DNA of 19,823 nucleotides, from NCBI GenBank assembly GCA_937915285.1, contig CALDNG010000028.1, positions 1 to 19,823 on the forward strand. Direction: 5' to 3'. The notes beneath the pieces were generated by a model. It was not told where the DNA came from. It did not search any database and saw only the letters and a list, made by a program, of their open reading frames with translations. Both the position numbers and the translations under genes were made by a program. Origin of the DNA: an uncultured Desulfomonile sp. (lineage in GTDB: Bacteria; Desulfobacterota; Desulfomonilia; Desulfomonilales; Desulfomonilaceae). Numbering within the stretch: the stretch's first letter is position 1; every line of letters starts with the position of its first letter. This document shows, one piece after another, positions 7,096-14,262 of the stretch.

Positions 7096-8127
7096 TTAAT
7101 CCTCGTGCACAAAAATTGCCTGTATTATCTCGTGGGGTTTCTTGTCTATAGTGTCATATGCCAGACAAGCTTCATTTATGTTAAATCGATGGGTGACCAG
7201 CCTCGACGGACGGACTTTTCTCAAAAAGTCAATGGCGAGATCCAGACGCCTCTTTTTTGTCCAGCGTCCCAGAAACTCGGGGGAAATGGTGCTCACCTGA
7301 CTGCTGGAGATATTAATCCTGCTCCTGTGGAAATAGCCACCGAGGTTAATGTCAGCATGCTTTGATCCGTACCATGATCCTATTACAATTCGTCCAGCAA
7401 ATCCAGTAACTTCTATTGCGGAATTGAGCGCCAGGGGGTTTCCCGAAAGTTCAAGACTGAGGTCGGCCCAGCGTCTGAAATTGGCTGAATCAATAGGCTT
7501 GCCCAGATTGGAATCCGCCAGGCAAACAGAGGGATCATGAACCGAATCGGCGCCCAGTTCCAGGGCAAGATTTCTGCGCTGTTCGAGGCCATCAAAAGTA
7601 GCCAGGTGTTCAAGCCCGACGCGACTCAAAACGGCTACAGTCAGCAGACCTACTACCCCGAGACCAAACACGCAAACGCGCTCACCAATTGTCGGATGAC
7701 CGTCCATGACAAGGTTTACGGCAGTTTCCATATTGGGGAGCATTGATGCGCCTTCAGATTCGATGTCATCAGGTATGCGGATTACATCCGCTGGCCCGCA
7801 AACAAATAGACTCTCATGAGGGTTGAATGAGAAGACCCTTTTCCCAACCAGCGAGGGATCTACGCCACTTCCAGCATCGATAACCCGGCCGATACTGGAA
7901 TACCCATATTTTATTGGATAGGTGAAATCATCGGACAGCGAAGAGATCGTTTCATCGACAACACAGTTCTTTGGCCACTGGCCCCTGTAAACCAGCATTT
8001 CAGTGCCAGAGCTTATTGCCGAAACTATTGTTTTTATTAACAGCCTGCCTGGCTGGGGCCAGACGATGTCCGATTCAAGGACTCTTACATTGTATGGTGA
8101 ACTAAACTCTATATATTTCGACTTCAT
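7096..8127 (-). CDS. MDR-family dehydrogenase lacking zinc ligands (BchC-like subgroup)
   Basis: 343 aa with the MDR layout: an N-terminal GroES-like domain, then a Rossmann domain with VFGLGVVG (GLGVVG at 155-160). The catalytic-zinc Cys position reads SAISSGTE (Ser40). The usual GHE reads GYS in KYGYSSIGRV (75-77), and no cluster of four cysteines for structural zinc is present. The S-x-S-GTE and KYGYS signatures resemble those of BchC-like dehydrogenases; that resemblance is from memory of the family. I infer an NAD(P)-dependent reductase or dehydrogenase without zinc chemistry, acting on the product of the neighbouring reductase or PTPS-like protein. The ATG has GGAGG 7 bases upstream. 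It lies 23 bases after the RibD-type gene and 2 bases before the PTPS-like gene. Confidence 0.83.
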   Translation of the reverse strand: MKSKYIEFSSPYNVRVLESDIVWPQPGRLLIKTIVSAISSGTEMLVYRGQWPKNCVVDETISSLSDDFTYPIKYGYSSIGRVIDAGSGVDPSLVGKRVFSFNPHESLFVCGPADVIRIPDDIESEGASMLPNMETAVNLVMDGHPTIGERVCVFGLGVVGLLTVAVLSRVGLEHLATFDGLEQRRNLALELGADSVHDPSVCLADSNLGKPIDSANFRRWADLSLELSGNPLALNSAIEVTGFAGRIVIGSWYGSKHADINLGGYFHRSRINISSSQVSTISPEFLGRWTKKRRLDLAIDFLRKVRPSRLVTHRFNINEACLAYDTIDKKPHEIIQAIFVHED

Positions 8128-8150
8128 GGCCGGGCCTCCATCCGAACTTG

Positions 8151-8906
8151 TTAAGCCCGACCCGCTCCTACAGCTTCAGACAAGACTGAGACCGTTGCCC
8201 TGTTTTCAGTAAGGCTTCCCCAGAGAATGAGGTCTTTACCCAACCACCTGTGGCCTGGATTGACCAGTCTAAGGAACTGCGCCGGATCTACGTCCCCCAG
8301 TTCACTTACTGCCCTTAGACCTCCTACCAACACTGGAGCTATGGTCAGCACGATGTAATCTGTCAGTCTCTCCATCAGAAAGCTTGTAATAATACGAGCG
8401 CCACCCTCGACCATAAGACTGTTGATTCCTAGGCTGCCGAGCTTGTCCAGCATGTCCGACAGGTTGACCTGTCCACGCTCATTGGATTGAATTCTAAGGA
8501 CTTGCGCCCCTAACTCCTCTAACGCTCGAACCCGCTTGCCGTCGGCCTGTTTGCTCGTGACAATAATGGGTTTACGAGAGGATTCCTTAAGAAGGTTGCA
8601 ATCGAGCGGCAATCTGAGTTTGCTGTCCACGACGACCGGTCTGGGATCTTCACCGTGGACAAGGCGAACGGTTAGCCTCGGATCATCCGAGAAGACTGTG
8701 CCGATTCCCACCAAGATAGCGTCATGTGAAGCTCTGAGCTGATGAGTAAGCTTCAGGGATCTTCTTCCACTCAAAGCCAAAGGCTCTCCAGGTCTCGCGG
8801 AAATACAGCCGTCCAGGCTCTGGGCATAACTCAGAGTAACAAACGGGCGGCCCTTCAGTCTCCTGTGCTCGGGAGCAAACGCTAGTAGAGGCTTAATGAA
8901 ATCCAT
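8151..8906 (-). CDS. Stand-alone RibD C-terminal-type reductase (DHFR fold)
   Basis: 251 aa from the chosen ATG. It matches the reductase half of RibD, which in riboflavin synthesis reduces the ribosylamino-pyrimidine with NADPH. Visible family motifs are RPFVTLSYAQSLDGCIS near the N-terminus, HQLRASHDAILVGIGTV, DDPRLTVR, a VDSKLRLP strand, VEGGARI, and AP-x-x-x-GG before the C-terminus. The zinc deaminase half of bifunctional RibD is missing (no HAE or PC-x-x-C segment). The architecture is thus like archaeal or fungal stand-alone reductases. The first gene of the minus operon, it sits with PTPS-like and MDR genes rather than with other rib genes, so reduction of a pterin- or pyrimidine-type intermediate is inferred. 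Starts at GTG 8924 or TTG 8933 are possible; none has a strong SD. Confidence 0.85.
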   Translation of the reverse strand: MDFIKPLLAFAPEHRRLKGRPFVTLSYAQSLDGCISARPGEPLALSGRRSLKLTHQLRASHDAILVGIGTVFSDDPRLTVRLVHGEDPRPVVVDSKLRLPLDCNLLKESSRKPIIVTSKQADGKRVRALEELGAQVLRIQSNERGQVNLSDMLDKLGSLGINSLMVEGGARIITSFLMERLTDYIVLTIAPVLVGGLRAVSELGDVDPAQFLRLVNPGHRWLGKDLILWGSLTENRATVSVLSEAVGAGRA

Positions 8907-8992
8907 TTTAAATCTTTGTCGCACCTGCCACAATAATTAATATCCGTGACCAAGGAAGCCCTGGTTTGGCTCCTGCCAAAAACATAAGCTGC

Positions 8993-9021
8993 TTATAATA
9001 ACAAAACCGAAAATTCTACAA
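8993..9021 (-). promoter_or_regulatory. Candidate promoter of the reductase-PTPS-glycosyltransferase operon
   Basis: On the minus strand TTGTAG (9021-9016) and TTATAA (8998-8993) are 17 bases apart; a second -10 reading, TATTAT, lies two bases upstream. Transcription from here would give a leader of about 80 bases before the ATG at 8906. That leader carries a perfect 6-bp hairpin (8965-8980, loop of 4) and an imperfect one at 8950-8964. The match to consensus is only fair. Confidence 0.35.
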
Positions 9022-9302
9022 AATAAAAAAGTGACACATTTCGCTGTTCTACCCTTGAAAAATAGCTTCTAACACGATGGCAGACTCTAATCAAGCCATC
9101 TTAAGCTCGGGAATCTTTTTTTGTGTCGCAATTTTTTTTGTTGTCTCCATGTATTAAGGGGTAGAACACACTTGTCTGATATTAGTTCCAGATAATTTAG
9201 TCAATGCGCAAAAATATCTTTGCATCTACAACAAGAATCAGTTTCGCTTCCTGTTTTTGGCGAGCGAAGCGTTTCCACATTCACAGCTTTGTCCAATAAA
9301 AA

Positions 9303-9331
9303 TTGAAAAGACCGGTTCCTTGTGGTACACT
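9303..9331 (+). promoter_or_regulatory. Sigma70-type promoter for tsaE-lysC-cimA-HhH
   Basis: TTGAAA (9303-9308) and TACACT (9326-9331) are separated by exactly 17 bases. Expected transcription start is near 9338, giving a leader of about 60 bases before tsaE. This is one of the best-matching promoters in the window and lies directly upstream of a four-gene same-strand run. Confidence 0.6.
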
Positions 9332-9398
9332 TGCTGATTGATCTTTGTGAGTGAGACGCAAAGTCTTGTGAAAAGGCATCTATAGGAATTGTTTCAAG

Positions 9399-9890
9399 TT
9401 GGCGTCAATGAAGAGTCAGACACATCTTACGATGTCAGAGGCCCAAACCATCGAGATGGGAAAGATCATCGGATCATCGTTGATGCCAGGAGACATTGTA
9501 ATTCTGATTGGGGATCTTGGCGCCGGTAAAACGAGACTGGCAAAGGGCATAGTGTCTGCCGCCACAGGGATAGACCAGGATGAGGTTGTAAGCCCGTCAT
9601 TCAGTCTGATCAACCGTTATGAAGGTGACATGGTCGTGGACCATGCCGACCTGTACCGACTGACGGATCAGCAGGTAAACGATCTGGGAGTCTATGATGT
9701 GCTCGATGAAGCTGCCCTGATTATTGAATGGGGACATTTCCGCGAATCTCATGACGACCGGGAATTACAGGTTGTCATCAGATACGCCGAAGAAGAAGAT
9801 TCAAGGTTGATAGAATTGTCTTACGCTTGCGATGGATCCTGGGATAAACGACTCACGACCAGGCTCAGGGAATTTGAACTTATTCAGTAG
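9399..9890 (+). CDS. tsaE: tRNA threonylcarbamoyladenosine biosynthesis ATPase TsaE
   Basis: 163 aa P-loop ATPase. It works with TsaD and TsaB in making the t6A37 modification of ANN-decoding tRNAs in the cytosol. The Walker A motif is GDLGAGKT (38-45). It is followed by the family segments VVSPSFSLINRY (about 63-74), HADLYRL (82-88) and LIIEWG near residue 110. Length is normal for the family. The TTG at 9399 has AGGA 11 bases upstream; the ATG at 9408, which would remove three residues, has no SD at a usual distance, so the TTG is slightly preferred. It is the first gene after the 9303-9331 promoter. The order tsaE-lysC-cimA recurs in deltaproteobacteria, to my recollection. Confidence 0.93.
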   Translation: MASMKSQTHLTMSEAQTIEMGKIIGSSLMPGDIVILIGDLGAGKTRLAKGIVSAATGIDQDEVVSPSFSLINRYEGDMVVDHADLYRLTDQQVNDLGVYDVLDEAALIIEWGHFRESHDDRELQVVIRYAEEEDSRLIELSYACDGSWDKRLTTRLREFELIQ

Positions 9891-9960
9891 TTGACAGGTT
9901 CTTCCATGGACCTGAACTAGTTTTGTCTTGAAGGTCTTGCAGTATGCACGGAGAAAACTG

Positions 9961-11181
9961 ATGCCACTAATTGTCCAGAAATACGGAGGAACTTCCGTAG
10001 GTGATTTGGGACGAATTGCAAACGTAGCGCGACGGGTAGCTTCCTATAAAGACAGGGGAGATGACCTTGTAGTCGTGGTATCGGCAATGGCTGGTGAAAC
10101 TGATCGCTTGATAAATCTGGCCAAACAGATATCCCCTACACCGAACGAGCGCGAGCTGGATGTACTGGTCTCGACGGGAGAACAGGTGACGATTTCCCTA
10201 CTGGCCATGACGCTGGAGTCAATGGGCTATAAGGCCAGGTCTTATTGCGGGTGGCAGATCCCGCTGGTAACAGACAGCGCCTTCTGTTCGGCCAGGGTTA
10301 CGGATGTGCATAGGGACAACATAGAAAAGGACCTTAAAGAAGGCGCCATTGTCATAGTGGCGGGCTTTCAGGGGGTTGACGATAGAGGAAATATAACCAC
10401 CCTGGGCAGAGGCGGATCTGACACATCCGCTGTCGCAGTGGCTGCAGGTCTAAAAGCTGACCTGTGTGAGATATTTACCGACGTGGACGGGGTTTACACC
10501 ACAGACCCAAACATCAGCCCTGACGCCAGGAAGATCAAGCAGATCGCTTACGAGGAAATGTTGGAAATGGCGTCTCTAGGGGCTAAAGTCCTCTATATTC
10601 GGGCAGTTGAATTCGCGATGAGACATAGTGTACCGCTAGTTGTCCGCTCCAGTTTTAATGACAATGAAGGGACCCTTGTAACGGAGGAAAATACGGAAAT
10701 GGAAAAAGAGTCTGTTAGGGCAGTCACTTGCAATACCAAGGAAGCAAAAATCAAGGTAGCCGGGGTTCCAGACGTGCCTGGTGTAGCGTCTCAGGTGTTC
10801 GGGGCAATGGCAGAGGCCAACATAGTGGTTGACATGATCATTCAGAATTCTAGCGCCGACGGTAAGACGGACATTACCTTCACGGTTCCCGAGTCTGATC
10901 TGGAAAAAGGTTTGGAAGTGTGCCAGGGGCTGAAAGACATTCTTGCGGCTGAAGACATCAGGGGAACAAAGGACATAGCCAAGGTCTCCATCATCGGTTT
11001 GGGCATGCGGTCTCATTCCGGGGTGGCCTCCAAAATGTTTGCTGCGCTTGCCCGGGAGGGAATAAACATACAGATGATTTCAACATCTGAGATCAAGATT
11101 TCCTGCGTGGTGAAGAGAAAATACGCTGAATTGGCAGTCCGCGTGCTTCACGATGTCTTTGAGATGGAAAAAGCCCTGTAG
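9961..11181 (+). CDS. lysC: Aspartokinase (monofunctional, two ACT domains)
   Basis: 406 aa. It phosphorylates aspartate, the first step towards lysine, threonine and methionine. The N-terminal kinase signature is VQKYGGTSVGD (about 5-15), followed by STGEQV, GRGGSDTSAVAVAAGL and FTDVDGVYTTDP. Two C-terminal ACT domains (roughly 265-335 and 345-400, with VPDVPGVASQVF and MRSHSGVASKMF) indicate feedback control by an aspartate-family amino acid, by family knowledge. The start at ATG 9961 is set by GGAG 7 bases upstream and by homology. An in-frame TTG at 9928 gives an 11-residue extension that I reject. A perfect TTGACA at 9891-9896 lacks a convincing -10 (GAACTA at 17 bases), so the gene probably shares the tsaE transcript. 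Confidence 0.96.
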   Translation: MPLIVQKYGGTSVGDLGRIANVARRVASYKDRGDDLVVVVSAMAGETDRLINLAKQISPTPNERELDVLVSTGEQVTISLLAMTLESMGYKARSYCGWQIPLVTDSAFCSARVTDVHRDNIEKDLKEGAIVIVAGFQGVDDRGNITTLGRGGSDTSAVAVAAGLKADLCEIFTDVDGVYTTDPNISPDARKIKQIAYEEMLEMASLGAKVLYIRAVEFAMRHSVPLVVRSSFNDNEGTLVTEENTEMEKESVRAVTCNTKEAKIKVAGVPDVPGVASQVFGAMAEANIVVDMIIQNSSADGKTDITFTVPESDLEKGLEVCQGLKDILAAEDIRGTKDIAKVSIIGLGMRSHSGVASKMFAALAREGINIQMISTSEIKISCVVKRKYAELAVRVLHDVFEMEKAL

Positions 11182-11205
11182 ATTTGTAGAGTTCGGAGCA
11201 TTTAA

Positions 11206-12786
11206 TTGAAGAGTATCGAATTATATGACACCACGTTGCGAGATGGGGCTCAAACCTGGGGGATTACCTTTTCTCTGGATGATAAACTCAGAATTGCCCA
11301 GAAGCTGGATGAGATAGGTATTGACCTCATAGAGGGGGGCTATCCAGGCTCCAATCCCAAGGATCGAAGGTTTTTTCAAGCCGCCAGATCGATTAAATTC
11401 AGGCGATCCAGAATAGCCGCCTTTGGTAGCACATGCAGGGCCGACCTGACACCGGACAGGGATCCGCAGATTCAGGCTCTCATCGACACCCAAACAGAAG
11501 TAGTCACTGTAGTGGGGAAAAGCTGGGACCTTCATGCCCGGGAAATTCTCGCGGTGCCTCTCGAACGCAACCTTTCAATGATTGCAGACTCTCTGGAGTT
11601 TTTAAGGCCTCATTTTCAGAAAGTTATTTTTGACGCTGAACATTTCTTCGACGGATTCAGAAAAAACAGGGAATACGCTCTAGCTACTCTCAAGGCGGCT
11701 CAACCCTACAGCGATGTCATTTGCCTCTGCGACACCAATGGGGGAACACTCCCCATGGAATTGGTGGAGGTCATCACCGAGGTCAGAAAACACATAGACA
11801 AAGAGCTGGGTGTTCACTGTCACAATGATTCAGAAACCGCAGTAGCTAATTCCATCATGGCTGTGGTGGCTGGGGTAAACCATGTTCAAGGGACTGTCAA
11901 CGGTATTGGCGAACGCTGCGGCAACGCCAATCTAATATCCATCCTGCCCGCTTTAAGCCTCAAGATGAAACGGATGGAGATTGCTCCTGAGAAACTCCGT
12001 ATGTTGAAACACGTGTCGGAATTCGTTGATGAAATGGCCAACAGGACTCCGAACAAATCGCAACCCTATGTGGGCGCATCGGCATTTGCCCACAAGGGAG
12101 GATTACATTCAAGCGCGGTATTCAAGAACGCCATGGCCTATGAACACATCGACCCGGACCTGGTAGGCGCTGCCCGTAATTTCCCCATATCAGAACAGGC
12201 CGGCCGCGCAGCCCTGGCCCAGAAAGCAGCCCAGTACGGGATCAATATTAGCCCTGATGATCCACGCATAACCGAGATTCTCAAGACCCTCAAAGACATG
12301 GAAGCCCAAGGCGCCAGGTATGATATTGCCGATGGCTCATTTGAATTGCTGATGAAACGCATGCTCGGACTCCACAAAAAGCTCTTTACGCTGCACGGAT
12401 TCAACGTCACGGATTCCAAACGCCAGGGAGATACCAAGACCTATTCGGACGCAGTTATTCGAATAGTGGTTGGTGACAAGATGGAATTCAGCGCAGCGGA
12501 GGGAAACGGACCCGTTAATGCTTTGGACAATGCCTTCAGAAAGGCGCTGTCGAATTTCTATCCTAGCGTTAACAAGGTTCACCTCACCGACTTCAAGGTC
12601 AGGGTCATCGAGGGAACGTCGGGAACCGGAGCCACGGTAAGCGTTCTCATTGAATCAACCGATGGTGAGGACGTATGGTGGACAGTAGGCTTCAACCAGA
12701 ATGTCATCCAGGCCTCATGGAGCGCGCTGGTGGACAGCATAGACTATAAATTACAAAAAGACATGGCGTCATCGGGTGAGCGTTAA
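11206..12786 (+). CDS. cimA: (R)-citramalate synthase
   Basis: 526 aa, the length of CimA rather than of the shorter 2-isopropylmalate synthases of some groups. It condenses pyruvate with acetyl-CoA to citramalate, the threonine-independent entry to isoleucine. The HMG-CoA-lyase-like barrel begins ELYDTTLRDGAQ (5-16; Arg12 and Asp13 catalytic). The metal-binding GVHCHND (202-208; His204 and His206) and VNGIGERCGNAN (231-242) follow. The C-terminal third (about 390-520) fits the LeuA-type regulatory dimer domain, the usual site of isoleucine feedback. The ITFSLDDKL and IEGGYPGSNPKD segments match citramalate synthases as I recall them. The start is TTG, with GGAG 7 bases upstream. It lies 24 bases after lysC and overlaps the HhH gene by 11 bases. 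Confidence 0.94.
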   Translation: MKSIELYDTTLRDGAQTWGITFSLDDKLRIAQKLDEIGIDLIEGGYPGSNPKDRRFFQAARSIKFRRSRIAAFGSTCRADLTPDRDPQIQALIDTQTEVVTVVGKSWDLHAREILAVPLERNLSMIADSLEFLRPHFQKVIFDAEHFFDGFRKNREYALATLKAAQPYSDVICLCDTNGGTLPMELVEVITEVRKHIDKELGVHCHNDSETAVANSIMAVVAGVNHVQGTVNGIGERCGNANLISILPALSLKMKRMEIAPEKLRMLKHVSEFVDEMANRTPNKSQPYVGASAFAHKGGLHSSAVFKNAMAYEHIDPDLVGAARNFPISEQAGRAALAQKAAQYGINISPDDPRITEILKTLKDMEAQGARYDIADGSFELLMKRMLGLHKKLFTLHGFNVTDSKRQGDTKTYSDAVIRIVVGDKMEFSAAEGNGPVNALDNAFRKALSNFYPSVNKVHLTDFKVRVIEGTSGTGATVSVLIESTDGEDVWWTVGFNQNVIQASWSALVDSIDYKLQKDMASSGER

Positions 12787-13336
12787 GGAAGAAAAATCGA
12801 TCTCCGCTTCCAGGTTGGCTCTAGTAGGGATTGTTTCGGTCTGGGTATCCATAGAGCTGGTTTCGCATGCGTTTCGTTTTATGGATACGAATCATCGGAT
12901 GGAGGGTTTACTGGAAGGGGAGTGTGTGTATCAGGTTTCTACGGACAATTTCATTCTGGGCACAAGGTCCTTTGTTAACCCAAGGAGTCTTGGCGATCTA
13001 CTCAAGAGTTTCGATAGTGTCACGATGAGTGAACAGGAATTTATTAACCGCATTGTTCCCTGCAACACCCTAGTGAACATTAATACCAAGGACGGAGCAG
13101 TGGCGTTTTCTTCAATTCCTGGAACCCAATTGATCGCTCTGGGCAAGAAAGTATCTATAAACGATTCTACGACTGAGGATCTCGAGGCTGTGCCTGGCAT
13201 AGGCCCACGCATGGCCGAAAGAATTGTCGATTACAGGTCGTCTCACGGAAGGTTCAAATCAGTCAGGGATCTTGAAAAAGTCCAGGGCATCGGACAAAAA
13301 CGACTTCTGGAACTGGAATCCTACCTCAAACCCTGA
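12776..13336 (+). CDS. Membrane-anchored ComEA-like helix-hairpin-helix protein
   Basis: 186 aa. One hydrophobic segment (about 13-33, ALVGIVSVWVSIELVSHAF) should anchor it with the C-terminus in the periplasm. The middle part (35-120) has no motif I recognise. The C-terminal 60 residues form a tandem helix-hairpin-helix DNA-binding unit with PGIG at 140-143 and QGIG at 170-173, as in ComEA, the periplasmic DNA-uptake receptor. ComEA proteins are often close to this architecture, but no other competence gene is nearby. The start is GTG, 11 bases inside cimA with only a weak SD, so translation is probably coupled. It ends 4 bases from the convergent larB stop. DNA uptake is possible, but another DNA-binding role cannot be ruled out. 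Confidence 0.8.
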   Translation: MSVKEEKSISASRLALVGIVSVWVSIELVSHAFRFMDTNHRMEGLLEGECVYQVSTDNFILGTRSFVNPRSLGDLLKSFDSVTMSEQEFINRIVPCNTLVNINTKDGAVAFSSIPGTQLIALGKKVSINDSTTEDLEAVPGIGPRMAERIVDYRSSHGRFKSVRDLEKVQGIGQKRLLELESYLKP

Positions 13337-13340
13337 ACCG

Positions 13341-14102
13341 CTAATTCTTTCTTTCTGATCTGGTCATTATACAGGCGGCATACGCCGCGCCAAATCCATT
13401 GTCAATGTTAACGACCACGACACCTGGAGCGCATGAGTTGAGCATGCCTAGTAGGGCGGCTATGCCTCCGAAGGACGCCCCATAACCGATAGACGTTGGA
13501 GTGGCGATCACGGGCCTGTCCACCAAACCTCCCACAACACTGGGGAGAGCCCCCTCCATACCAGCCACAACAATTATAGCCGAAGCCTCCCTGAGCTTTT
13601 CATAATGCCGGAAAAGCCTGTGTATGCCGGCAATTCCCACATCATAAATAGTTTCCACTCGAGCGCCGAAAGCCTGGGCCGTGACCTTTGCCTCTTCAGC
13701 AACCGGCAAATCAGAAGTTCCTGCGGCTACTACTAGGATGAGGCCGGTTGATAACGATTCAATTGGTTTCCTTGAATAAACAAGGGTACGAGCCAACCGG
13801 TTGTGTTCAAGACCCTGTATGGCACTCATCACCACGGCGGACTTTTCATCACTGACACGGGTAGCCAATACAGTGTCCTGTTTCCTGATTAGCGAATTGA
13901 AAATGCCTGTTATCTGTTCTGCAGTCTTGCCTTCACCATAAATCACTTCCGGGAAACCAAGACGAATTGCGCGGTGATGATCCACCGATGCAAACCCCAA
14001 ATCTTCCACCTGAAGAGCCTTGAATTTCTCACAAGCGATATCAGGAGATATCTCGCCGTCCCTAACCTGTTCAAGAATTGTCAAAAGCCGCTGGCGATCC
14101 AA
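13341..14102 (-). CDS. larB: LarB, pyridinium-3,5-biscarboxylic acid mononucleotide synthase
   Basis: 253 aa. LarB carboxylates and hydrolyses nicotinic acid adenine dinucleotide in the first step of the nickel-pincer nucleotide cofactor of lactate racemase-type enzymes. The N-terminal part has [20 protein letters not shown] (41-60). The PurE-like domain has [13 protein letters not shown] (126-138), [15 protein letters not shown] (179-193) and [18 protein letters not shown]. Cys224 is in the place of the catalytic Cys of characterised LarB. The start is TTG 14102, with AGAGG 5 bases upstream. larC and larE are not in this window. It is transcribed alone on the minus strand and meets the HhH gene tail to tail with 4 bases between. 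Confidence 0.94.
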   Translation of the reverse strand: MDRQRLLTILEQVRDGEISPDIACEKFKALQVEDLGFASVDHHRAIRLGFPEVIYGEGKTAEQITGIFNSLIRKQDTVLATRVSDEKSAVVMSAIQGLEHNRLARTLVYSRKPIESLSTGLILVVAAGTSDLPVAEEAKVTAQAFGARVETIYDVGIAGIHRLFRHYEKLREASAIIVVAGMEGALPSVVGGLVDRPVIATPTSIGYGASFGGIAALLGMLNSCAPGVVVVNIDNGFGAAYAACIMTRSERKN

Positions 14103-14150
14103 TTTCCCCTCTCAGTACAAATCGATCAAGAAGTAGACATCATTTTGTTG

Positions 14151-14178
14151 AATATAGATTCCCGCAAATGACAGACAA
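14151..14178 (-). promoter_or_regulatory. larB: Candidate larB promoter
   Basis: On the minus strand TTGTCT (14178-14173) and TATATT (14156-14151) are 16 bases apart, placing transcription start near 14144 and a leader of about 40 bases before the TTG at 14102. It directly abuts the hairpin at 14183-14215, so that hairpin would lie upstream of larB transcription. Confidence 0.4.
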
Positions 14179-14182
14179 AGGA

Positions 14183-14215
14183 AAGCCCCGGAAAGGAGGA
14201 TAAGAACCGGGGCTT
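14183..14215 (-). terminator. Hairpin, probable terminator of the CBS-domain transcript
   Basis: A perfect 9-bp stem (14183-14191 with 14207-14215) encloses a 15-base loop. Read on the minus strand it is followed by TTTCCTTTG, a moderately U-rich tail, and it lies about 180 bases after the CBS-domain gene. On the plus strand the loop contains AAAGGAGG, an SD-like sequence, with no start codon at the right distance. It may instead be half of a paired repeat element with the hairpin at 14241-14262. Confidence 0.5.
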
Positions 14216-14240
14216 CGCATTGGAGAAAAGGTATGTTGTC

Positions 14241-14262
14241 CGGCGGGTTACGCCACCCGCCG
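14241..14262. repeat. REP-like palindromic hairpin
   Basis: A perfect 8-bp GC-rich stem (14241-14248 with 14255-14262) closes a 6-base loop TACGCC. GGCGGGTTACGCC resembles the GGTGGGTTACG type of palindromic intergenic repeat found in many proteobacteria; that resemblance is from memory and no second copy is present in this window. There is no adjacent T-run in either direction, so it is not a simple terminator. Confidence 0.45.

Larger units (their letters stand above)
8907..9398. other. Divergent intergenic region of about 490 bp
   Basis: No convincing ORF is seen. The region is AT-rich and separates two divergent operons. It holds a candidate minus promoter (8993-9021) and a good plus promoter (9303-9331). 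A hairpin with 6-bp arms (9076-9081 and 9095-9100) has a partial outer stem (9064-9068 with 9103-9107) and a T-run at 9115-9121. A second T-run lies at 9132-9139. There is a 10-bp inverted repeat at 9045-9054 and 9159-9168, and a 6-bp dyad at 9243-9248 and 9263-9268. The hairpin plus T-run could end a small plus-strand RNA, but no promoter for one is evident. Confidence 0.5.

Noticed and set aside
9891..9919. Internal promoter before lysC (perfect TTGACA)
   Set aside because: The -10 at 17 bases is GAACTA, which is poor; tsaE and lysC are otherwise simply co-transcribed.
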